This document shows positions 55,484 to 64,000 of a DNA stretch of 64,000 nt, piece by piece. Origin of the DNA: Nelumbo lutea (lineage: Eukaryota > Streptophyta > Magnoliopsida > Proteales > Nelumbonaceae); assembly GCA_022828595.1 (NCBI GenBank), contig JAKGHH010000002.1, positions 39,154,222-39,218,221 of the forward strand, given 5' to 3'. How positions within the stretch are numbered: position 1 is the stretch's first letter; every line of letters begins with the position of its first letter. Made by a program: the position numbers and the translations under genes. The notes below the pieces were generated by a model. The model worked only from the letters and a program-made list of their open reading frames with translations, did no database searches and was not told the DNA's origin.

Positions 55484-56121
55484 TGATGAGGGGTAATTTG
55501 GCCCTCTAGTGACATCGTGCCATGTGGCACTTCCAAACCGTTGCATGACACCTCAACATCATGTAGGCAGTGATGTGTCCTTACCAAATTAGTTGGAACC
55601 ACCTCAGATTCACCTCAAAGCCACCTCAGACACACCTCAAACGTAATGAGAGAGCGAGCGCCCAACATCACCTCGGATAGGGCCGATGTGGGCATAGCCT
55701 TATGCAGCATACGCACCTTGGCAGAGTAAACCAAAGACCTTGGTAGGAGGGCCGACCTTCTATCGAGCACTCACCAACCTGACCGAGGTCCGAGGTGGAG
55801 ACCTACGTGACGTGGAGACCAGCTTCTGCTACGTGCAACTTATCTTCTTTGATTCTTCTAAGATCACATCCTCTGACCAAAAAACTAACTTTCATACCAC
55901 CCGCTTCAGAGATAATCGGATAAGCCTTATGGCTACCTACTAAAACCACCTTTGAGGGACATGCTACATTAGGCCCATTCCTATATGAAGGCACCTCTTT
56001 CAACCACAGAAGGGACGCACTTGCATGCTGAACTCTCTCTTGTGATCTAGATCTCTTGCTCTCTTACTCTCATCATTGACTTAAGCATTAGTGTCCAGAT
56101 AGGGCATATCTCTGTCCCATT
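55484..56121 (+). repeat. Probable 5' LTR of gypsy element C
   Basis: It starts TGATGAGGGG. It holds a TATA-like cctatatgaaggcacctc (55979-55996), then the R-U5 phrase cattgacttaagcattagtgtcc (56075-56097), close to the TGACTTAAGCATCGGAGTG motif of plant gypsy LTRs. The right end is uncertain. No matching 3' LTR is found after 60480. Confidence 0.55.
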
Positions 56122-56411
56122 GATGATACCAAGCATCCCGATGTTGTTAGGGTTGAGCAACCCAACATTACCCACTTCGACTATGCCTCCCTAGCAGGTC
56201 AAGCCCTCAGTTCCTAGAGAAAGCTAGGTAGAGAAAGAAGGTTGTAGGATGATTAGGGAGGAAGCAACAAACATAGGAAGAGAAGTCAATCTCCCCATTG
56301 CCAAACGAGATCCTCCCCCAGAAGAAGTAGCAAGTCATTGACTCGATGCTCCTAGACTCCCATGTCAAGATCAAGAAATACATGCCACTAAATTCCAAAA
56401 GGGGGTAAATC

Positions 56412-56696
56412 TTGAGGGAGATTAAGTTGACAAAGTATCTGAAGTGGCCAACCCCTTTGAAGGGAAACCCAACAAACCAAAATCAAGATAAGTATTGCCA
56501 CTTCCATAAAGAGAAGGAGCATGACATTGAAAACTATTGGAACTTGAAGGACAAGATTGAGGAGATGATCAAGAGGGTATATCTAAAAAGTTTATCAAGA
56601 GGGAGGACCATCAAGATGATCAATGAAGGAGAGAAGAGGCTCCGTCGAGGAGAGAACAACCCTCACAGTAGTTGTAGGAGAATCATCCACTGATTT
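56412..56696 (+). pseudogene. Gag C-terminal fragment of element C
   Basis: YCHFHKEKEHDIENYWNLKDKI is the zinc-knuckle-like motif of Tat gag (CxFHxxxxHDxExC), with the last Cys replaced by Tyr. It is followed by a basic tail. The upstream gag domain is too decayed to delimit. Confidence 0.65.
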
Positions 56697-56805
56697 GCGA
56701 AGTGATCCACATGATTACAGGCAAGTTCATAGTAGCGGGATGTAGCACCTTTGGTGGTCCAACCTCTATTTGTGAGCTGACCCATGAGGAGGAAAACCCG
56801 CTGAA

Positions 56806-57267
56806 GTGGCCAAGAGTAGAAGAATGATCTATTTCAGTAATGATGACATGTGTGGGGTCCACTACCCCCATGATGACGCCCTCGTGGTAAAGCTCGTAAT
56901 CCATGACTATGAGGTAATGTTTATTTTGATCGACTCAGGCTGCTCAACAGACATCTTGTTTCTAGAAGCATTCAAGCAGATGGGGTTGCATAGGAAGGAC
57001 CAGGTCCCGACCGACATACCTTTAATTGGCTTTAGTAAAGAGGTGGTCCAACCTATAGGAAGGATAAACCTATCACTAATAGTGGGGTCTACGCTGAATA
57101 GGGTCATGCTTAATCATGACTTTCTAGTGGTAGCAACAGTGTCACCCTACAATGCAATCTTGGGCCGCCTAATTCTGCATGCCCTTAGAGCGGTGCTATA
57201 CACATACCACCTCACAATGAAGTTCCCCACTAACTATGGAGTAGGAGTAGTAGCGCGCAGAGGCTAG
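56806..57267 (+). pseudogene. Protease of element C
   Basis: A 153-codon open stretch: HYPHDDALVVKLVIHDYEV, FILIDSGCSTDILF (DSG triad intact), then NHDFLVVATVSPYNAILGRL and YHLTMKFPTNYG. Well preserved compared with the rest of this element. Confidence 0.8.
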
Positions 57268-57499
57268 CTCAAATCTCGCAAGTCTTACGGGGCGGCCCTA
57301 AAGGGCAAAGGAAAGCAAGCACTGGAAGTAGATTTGAAATCGCTCCCAGAGAATGATGAAGATAGAGCTCGCTCGATGGAGGGCATCATCCAGGTATTAG
57401 TCTCAAATACTAACTCCCAGAAGACAATGTAAATCGGCTCTCGACTTGAAGAACCTCTATGCATTAAACTAGTAAGTTTCTTGCATTCTAATTTAGATA

Positions 57500-58550
57500 T
57501 TTTTTCCTGGTCAGTTGTCGATATGCTCGACATAGACCCCTTTGTTATTACTCATAAACTAAATGTTATCCCCCCTTATTAGACTAATCAGATAGAGGAA
57601 AAGGAACTTCACCCAAGAGAGGCAAAGGGTAATTGATGAGAAGGTTAGGAAGCTCCTTGAAGAAGACTTCATTAGGGATGTTGAATACCCAAGCTAGATT
57701 GCGAATGTAGTGCTTGTGAAGAATGCGAATAGGAAATGAAACATATGCGTTGATTACATCGACTTGAATAAAACTTGCTTGAAAGACTGTTTCCCATTGC
57801 CAATGATAGATCGACTAGTAGATGCGACCTTGGGGGTTCAAGTTACTAAACTTCATGGATGCCTATTCCGATTATAATCAGATCTAGATGCATCCTACCG
57901 ACCAAGAGAAAAGAGCTTTTGTAATTGAAACTGGCTTATACTATTATAAGGTCATGCCCTTTGTCCTAAAGAATGTTGGGCAACCTGCCAGCGTCTTGTA
58001 AACAAATTTTCTTCCAATTTAATTTGTAATAAAATTAAAATTTATGTTGATGATATGGTAACAAAAAGCAAGTCTTCAAAATCTTTAATCGCTGGTTTAA
58101 CCAATGTGTTTGCCGTATTAAGTTTAACCTGAATAAGTTTGTACTCAATGTTACATTGGGTAAATTTCTTGATTACATAGTGAATCAATGTGGCATCGAA
58201 GCCCATTTTGAGAAAATCCAAGCCATCTTAGATATGCGACCCCCTAAGTACATTAAATAAGTCCAAAGGCTAACAAATCGAATAATCGCCTAGAACTAAT
58301 TTATGTCCAAGTCGGTCAAGAGGTGCCTTCCTATTTTTAAGGACATTAAGAAAGCCCAAGGCTTTGACTGGACTAAAGAATGCTAGCTCGCATTTGATGA
58401 GTTCAAAAGATACCTTAGTTCGTAGCCCTTGCTAAATAGGTTAGAAGTCAAGGACAAACTGAAGCTTTACCTCTCCACGAGTGTCAAGGTGGTTAGCTCA
58501 GACCTAGTCCGAGAAGTGGATAATGTGCAATGACTTATTTATTATGTAAG
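57500..58550 (+). pseudogene. Reverse transcriptase of element C
   Basis: Traces in changing frames: ICVDYIDLNKTCLKDCFPLP (about 57740-57800), YYYKVMPF (57935-57960), KIYVDDMVTKSKSS (58037-58078, catalytic YVDD intact) and GKFLDYIVNQCGIEA (58158-58203). Many stops. Confidence 0.75.
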
Positions 58551-58919
58551 TAAAGTGTTGTATGTTATTGAAACTAAGTACCCTAACATAGAGAAGTTAA
58601 CATTATCATTAATCATAGAAAATCGCAAGTTGAGTCCATACTTTCAAGCCCACATCATTGTCATCCTCACCAACAAGCCTCTATAATAAGTCCTATAGAA
58701 GCTTGAGATCTCGAGAAGATTAGCAAAGTGGGCAATTGAGCTTAGCGAATACGATATTCGACTTGAGTCTCATCTAGCAATCAAGACGTAGGCCCTAGTT
58801 GACTTCGCCACTGAGTGTACATTCAACATGTCAACCATTGAAATTGGGGAACCTATGACCACCTCGACGGCCTCAACCAACGTGGCACCTATCTAGACCT
58901 AGGATGAAGAGCCATCGAT

Positions 58920-59460
58920 CCTCCATGTGGATGGTTCATCCAACCATAGAGGATGCAGGGTTGGATTGATCCTCCTTGGACCTAGAGAGGTCAAGTTGGA
59001 GTATGCTCTTCAGTTCATGTTTCGAGCATCAAATAATGAGACAAAGTATGACGCACTCATCACTGGCTTGTCCATGGCCAAAGAGGTCGACACAAAACAT
59101 GTTGTCATCTACAACAATTCCCAGCTAGTTATAAACTAAGTGAATGGGCAGTATGAAACCCGGGAATCCGCCATGTTAGCTTACTTAGACAAGGTGAGGG
59201 AGTTGCTCTCAAACATTCATTCGTGGCACATCCAACAGATCCTGAGGTCTAAGAACACCAAAGCTGATGCACTTTCTAAGTTGGTTGGTGTGATAGACAA
59301 CACTCAGAGAACTATATACATCAAAGACCCATTGCGTCCAAGCATTGAAAAATCAGTAGAGGAGGTCGCTCCTGCCCTGGTATCAGAGCTGAGCTAGATA
59401 GATCCGCTCGTCGATTACCTACACCATGGAACTCTACCAACAGGCCACAATGCAATACAG
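58920..59460 (+). pseudogene. RNase H of element C
   Basis: HVDGSSNHRGCRVGLIL begins the domain. NNETKYDALI has Lys instead of the catalytic Glu, and IYNNSQLVIN has Asn instead of Asp. A TAA (59137-59139) follows, then VNGQYETRESAMLAYLDKVR and KADALSKLVGV. Two of four active-site residues are changed, so it would be inactive even if read through. Confidence 0.8.
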
Positions 59461-59639
59461 AGGGTTGAGCTACAATAGCTCACTATGTACTCATAGGCGA
59501 GCAACTGTATAGAAAGTCATTCACTCTCCCTACTTGTGTTATTTGTGGCCTATCGAGGCGAATCAAGTGTTACAAAAGATCCATTAAGGTCTCTACAATG
59601 GGCACTTGGGAGCAGGGACTTAGCCCAAAAAGCCTTATG

Positions 59640-60480
59640 ACAAGGCTATTACTGATCGACAATGAAGGAAGATGCCATACAGCTCGTGCAAAAATGTGAT
59701 AGGTGTTAGCGGCACGCTATATCCCTCGGTAGCCCATGACTGTTTTTCCACCAGCAATCAGGCAGAGGAGGTTTCTAGTTGTAGCAATGGATTATTTCAC
59801 TAATTGGGTAGAGGTCGAGCCGCTGGTGTCTATCACAGCTCGAAATGTATAAGGCTTCTTCTAAATGTAAATTATCTACCGCTTTGTCCTTCCTCGCATA
59901 CTGATCTCAAACAACAGGAAGAAAATCGAAGACATCAAGTTCTAGAACTAGTGTGCCGAGTTGGGTATCTAGTAGAACTTCATTATGATAGATCGTTCTC
60001 AAACAAACAAGTAAACTGAAGTAACCAACCGAGCCATTCTGTGAGGTCTTAAAGCTTGATTGTTTTGAGGTAAGGGTTTGCGGGTGGACAAGCTACCCAA
60101 TGTCTTATGGGCATATCGCATGACGCTTAAGATGGTGACTGGTGAAACAGTGTTTAACCTAACATATGGTAATGAGGTCATCATTCCTACTAAGATCGAG
60201 ATATCCACCTTCCAATCTGAAGCATATGAATAGGAGACTAACGATGGCAAGCTACACATGAACCTAGACTTGGTGGAGGAGAAATCTCTATATAAAACTG
60301 CAAGAGAAGTTCCTTCTAGAGTTCTTATATTCATTAATCGTCCCTTATCATGGAAAGGTTAATCTTGCTTTCATCTTCATCTGATCAACTTGAACCCAAA
60401 GCAAGTTTATCGCCCCTGTCAACTTTCCACGTGCACAACAAAGTGGTCAGGTTCTCCTGGAAACCAAGGATTCACCCATA
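59640..60480 (+). pseudogene. Integrase of element C
   Basis: MKEDAIQLVQKCDRC marks the end of the zinc-binding part. After it only scattered traces remain (AMDYFTNWVEVEP near 59785-59825, and a LPNVLWAYRMT-type segment near 60090-60125). The C-terminal domain is not clear. Highly decayed. Confidence 0.65.
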
Positions 60481-61005
60481 TCCACTTTGATCTATGAGTA
60501 TGAAATGCCACAACCTCTGCTCTTCTGGTGGTAAAACCTCAAAATTCTATTGTGATACAATATACTCCACACAAATGAAGCAAGGGCTGAATCATGCTAT
60601 GTCATGTGGCTGTACATAGGCTAAGGTGTAAGTGTGTCGTATCTGCTTCATCAGCTTCATCCCTTGCAGCAGTTTGGCCCCCCCACGTTCAGCACCTATG
60701 TTCCCATTGTTTACGGCTTCTCTAGTATTAGAGAGTACCAACAGATTGGTCACTCGATGTTGATGCTATTACAATTCTATAACAGTTCTCGTCTGCTTGC
60801 GAAACGTACAGTGGGAAGATACGAGAGAAGAAAAGACAAAAAAAAAAAGAAAAAGAATGAGGAAATTAACGAATTGTCTTATATTTAACAAAATGGGTAA
60901 TCTTGTCAAAATGCAATTTACTTTTCCACTCACCGAATTTAGTATTATTTTGAAAACATCACACTTGACTTGTAAATATAGAAAACTGTCATCCATCTAT
61001 ATTTA
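60481..61005. other. Intergenic DNA, no gene
   Basis: Possible outer part of element C (60590-60780), but no LTR can be matched. From 60830 on the sequence is AT-rich. Confidence 0.4.
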
Positions 61006-61268
61006 TATATTAAAAGGGAATATGTCAAGTTGGCACTTTTCTTTTTGAAAGGCACTTATCTTTTTTTTTCTAATTTTAAAATTAAACAAAATAACTAAGT
61101 GGCCAATTAGCTTTAAGACTTTTATCTCCTCTCATTAAATCACCATTAACTATATCTCTTCTTTCCCGTTAACTCATTTAATTATCTCATTAATTTTGTG
61201 TATCTTTCATGGTGGAGGTAGTAGTGTGCAACTCGCTCATGTATACCTTTTGGCTTCTTTTATTAATA
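61006..61268 (+). other. Helitron-like 5' end
   Basis: The sequence catctatatttatatattaa aagg resembles the 5' termini of plant Helitrons (TCTATATA...TTAAAAG). It is followed by AT-rich non-coding DNA up to the terminus of the next element. Its own 3' end is not identified. Confidence 0.35.
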
Positions 61269-63296
61269 TTAGTAATTAAGCACATGTGTTGCACGTGAGA
61301 AAATTTTTTTCATATTAATTACTTTAATTTTAGATATATCATAGTTAAGATAGAAATTGGAAATTAACAAAAGTAACAATATGATTAAAGATAAATATTT
61401 ATCATTCAATTATGGCATCATGGATTTTTTTGAAAGGTTAGATCATTGTTCCACCATCTCTCTTTTTTTTTACATTAATCAAATCGTATAAAAGAACATG
61501 AGACCAACTCAATATGGTTCAAAAATTATTACATCAATTTAATAAAAATTCACAATAAATTCTTGTCCATGAAATTTACACCAACTGGAGAACAATAGAG
61601 ATTGAGGGATAAGGAGATATTGACCGAGAGGAAGAGTGAGGGAGAGAGAGAGAGAGAAAGAGAGAGAGAGGGAGAAAGAGGTTTTAATTTAACTATAGAT
61701 CAAAGCTGAGAAAGTGGGAGAACAAAGGGAACGAGAGATCGAGAGATGACTGTGAGAGTGAGAGAGAGAAGGGAGGGAGATTGAGAGATAGAGGGAGTAA
61801 GAGAGAAACTTAAAACCTATTTTCGGTATAGGTTTTTTTTTTTGTGTCAAACATGGACTAAGAGTTCATGTTGGAAACAACCACATAAGCCTCTAATGAC
61901 ATGGCGGGGGTTTTTATAATTTGAAATATAGAGACGGTTGTTAGAGTTTTGTTGGTTTCTGGACCAACCTGCAACCTAATTTTAAATGTACAACCGACTT
62001 TGACTATAATTTTTCCTTTAAATTATATATTTTATTTACATTATATAAAATATTTTTTATTTATCACACTTAATTTTTGTTTGTCTATAGTATCATTTGA
62101 CTCAAACCACTAGCCCACCATCTAAAAATAAAATTTGTTTGATTTATAGGTTAACATTAAATTTTGTATTACATTTTCATCATTGATAAAATTATTTCTT
62201 ATGTATAAAACTTTTTTTAATATAATGAATGCACAATATTAGAGATGTACCCAATATTTTATTTTTTATAAATTTGTAACATTAGATATGTGCCCAAAAT
62301 TTTCTCTCTTTTTTTTTATTTTGTGATTCTTTGTATTTTCTATTATTAAAAGTTTTATCATTCGACTATAACATTATTTCATTTCTAGGTAAATTTTGAA
62401 TTGGACATTCCATTTTCATCATTAATAAAATACTTCTTACATTTCATAGTTATTTATTTTAATTTTATTATTTAATTATGACATTATCTATTAATCCATT
62501 TGACCCTAAATGATCGAATTGCTTACTCACCACTAGAAGGGAAGAAAATGGTTTTGTTTTCAAATTACTTTAAAATATTTATTTTATATTATTAAAATTA
62601 ATATTATGGACTTAATTACAAGAATTTAATGATGAGAAAATTATATCTTAAATATAGGATTTAATTAGAGAGAATAGGAAAATATTTTTTATTTCCAATT
62701 GGTTTTAAATTTTACATTTCATTTCCATCATTAATAAAATCATTTATTATTTATCATACTTATTATTGTTTAATATGTATGTTAAAATTGTTCCCAATTT
62801 TTTTAATGTCTATTTTTTGTTTTATCTATTTTATCTATTTTATAATTTTATTATTTAATCGTGGCAACATGGATTAACCCATTTAACCCAAAATGATTTA
62901 ATTTCTTACCACCACCTAGATGAAAACACAATTTTTGCTAGGTAGATTTTAAAAGTATAAGCTTTTATGTTATTGGAAATATTAATTTATTAAGTATAGA
63001 TTTAATAATAAAACTTAATGATGAGAAGAAACAAAAAATGACTTAAATATATGATTCATTGAACATGAATGCAAGTTAATAATTCAAATATTGGATTTAA
63101 TGAGAGAGAAATGAATGCATTGAATATCTTTAAATTACTCCTTTTCAACTCATTTAATATCAAGAACCAATTATCCTATTTTTCCTCATTTTTTATTCAT
63201 AAATTTAAACATAGAGGGGTAAATTTTGGCCTTAGAAAATTCCAAAAATATTCTTGAGGCTATTCATGCCTTTTAAAGTAGTATATATATATATAT
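61269..63296 (-). mobile_element. Helitron-like non-autonomous element
   Basis: Read on the minus strand, the left end is a hairpin (CACGTG-caa-CACATGTG, 61281-61297) followed after about 10 bases by CTAA and T, a Helitron 3' terminus (CTRR|T). The right end reads tatatactactttaaaagg, a typical 5' terminus, with the first TC not visible because plastid DNA starts at 63299. The body is AT-rich, has a GA-rich block (61630-61680) and carries the repeat motifs also found at 46440-48325. No coding. Confidence 0.5.
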
Positions 63297-63297
63297 A
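63275..63297. repeat. (TA)n microsatellite
   Basis: About 20 bp of alternating TA directly before the plastid-derived segment. Confidence 0.8.
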
Positions 63298-63298
63298 C

Positions 63299-63484
63299 GG
63301 CGTATAGAGCATGAGAGGATACGGTGAAGGACGCACCTCTGGTGTACCAGTTATCTGTGCCCACGGTAAAAACGCTGGGTAGCCAACTGCGAAGTGGATA
63401 ACTGCTGAAAGCCATCTAAGTGGCTCTTCCTATTTTCCGGACTTCCCCAGAGCCTCCGGTAAGCACAGTTTCCGCAGACAAGGG
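63299..63484 (+). pseudogene. Nuclear copy of plastid 23S rRNA 3' end
   Basis: The section has gaaggacgcacctctggtgt, accagttat.tgtgcccacgg and ataactgctgaaag.catct, the 3' part of plastid 23S rRNA, then cggacttccccagagcctcc. Compared with the plastid gene it has small insertions (for example an extra aa in ggtaaaaacgctgg) and lacks the stretch between catctaag and the ctcttcctatt part. It is a decaying nuclear insertion, not a functional rRNA. Confidence 0.9.
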
Positions 63485-63698
63485 AATTTCAAATCGATTT
63501 TTCTGGATGACACAAATAGAATATAGATTTCTTGTAGATGAGACATTCATGCAAATCATTTCCTATACTAATAGAAACAGAACCCTACTCTACTCTATTT
63601 AAATTTAATTTAATTGTGAATTTAATTTCATCAAAGTTTTACATTTTTTTTATTAAATTAAATTGAATAAATCTAAACCAAAGAGGTTCCGCTAAACA
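63485..63698. other. Spacer between two plastid-derived pieces
   Basis: AT-rich, unidentified. It may be plastid DNA too decayed to recognise, or host filler. Confidence 0.4.
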
Positions 63699-64000
63699 CC
63701 CTGTCGAAGTAAGGAACCATGGCATATATGTTTGAACAGATTCCATTTTGAGAGATTTGAAAAGCACTATTCTCGTTGAAAGGTTTCTATACATCGCGCC
63801 GTTTCTTCAACGCATTTCTTTAGACAAACTCCACTTTTTTTCCTCTTTTCGGTGTAAAAATTATTCTTTTCAGAACATGGGTGGGGAATCCAAACCCCCA
63901 GAGTATCCAACCATGTTTGAATTGAAATTGAAGTATATATCTTGATGCAAGTTCTTCCCTCTGAATCAGATAGATTCATATTCTAAAAAAGAGGTTGACA
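63699..64000 (-). pseudogene. Nuclear copy of plastid ycf2, fragment
   Basis: On the minus strand the window end starts in ycf2: MNLSDSEG, then across frames HPCSEKN, EKRKKSG, CLKKCVEE and TFQRE, followed by SKWNLF and a readable match of the nucleotide stretch catatatgccatggttcctt. These match the middle of Ycf2, the giant plastid protein linked to the import motor. Frameshifts and a stop show decay. The match ends at ccctgtcgaag (63699) and runs off the window on the right. Confidence 0.85.

Larger units (their letters stand above)
55484..60480 (+). mobile_element. Badly decayed Tat-like gypsy element C
   Basis: LTR-like 5' end, gag, protease, RT, RNase H and integrase in this order on the plus strand, all with many stops and frame changes. 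The sequence is related to elements A and B in protein motifs but clearly older. The 3' LTR is missing or unrecognisable. Confidence 0.75.

Noticed and set aside
63299..63484. Functional rRNA gene
   Set aside because: Only the 3' end of plastid 23S is present, with deletions and insertions, next to a ycf2 scrap.

Overview
The window is AT-rich nuclear DNA of a flowering plant, most likely a woody eudicot-like species; I cannot name the species. The evidence is: plant Ty3/gypsy (Tat-like) and Ty1/copia retrotransposons, Helitron and MITE remains, nuclear copies of plastid DNA (23S rRNA and ycf2), an SRG1-like dioxygenase relic and plant-specific six-span membrane proteins. No bacterial features are present. 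Very little of it is genic.

The only convincing host genes are two paralogues on the minus strand, 27 kb apart. They belong to the plant family usually named polyadenylate-binding protein 1-B-binding protein / uncharacterised transmembrane protein. The copy at 17190-18089 is intact (299 aa, no introns). The copy at 44553-45438 is frameshifted near its C-terminus. A scrambled SRG1-like 2-oxoglutarate dioxygenase relic (exon-2-like piece upstream of exon-1-like piece) lies at 43305-43855.

Layout. 1-6620: AT-rich intergenic DNA with MITE-like repeats. 6640-11294: Helitron-like element with two tandem 3' ends; its first unit holds a MITE, which in turn holds a hAT MITE with a perfect 8-bp target duplication. 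11300-17180: intergenic, with a probable solo LTR. 17190-18089: intact membrane protein gene. 18376-28064: decayed Tat-like gypsy element (minus strand) carrying an antisense ORF; its outer junction is tandemly duplicated. 28065-30614: intergenic DNA and a tandem AT-rich repeat. 30615-39105: second Tat-like gypsy element (minus) with both LTRs, inserted into that repeat. 39110-44550: MITEs, a 14-bp minisatellite, a foldback element and gene relics. 44553-45438: paralogue pseudogene. 46440-49110: degenerate repeat array. 49655-54172: lightly damaged Ty1/copia element (minus) inserted in a minisatellite. 54676-55345: copia relic (plus). 55484-60480: badly decayed gypsy element (plus). 61000-63296: Helitron-like DNA. 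63299-64000: rearranged plastid insertion.

No new functional system is evident. The most interesting items are the antisense ORF with its own TATA box and intron in one Tat element and its loss (TATA kept) in the other; the C-to-T bias of the stop codons in the two better preserved elements; the tandem Helitron ends with nested transposons; and the duplication across an LTR/host junction.
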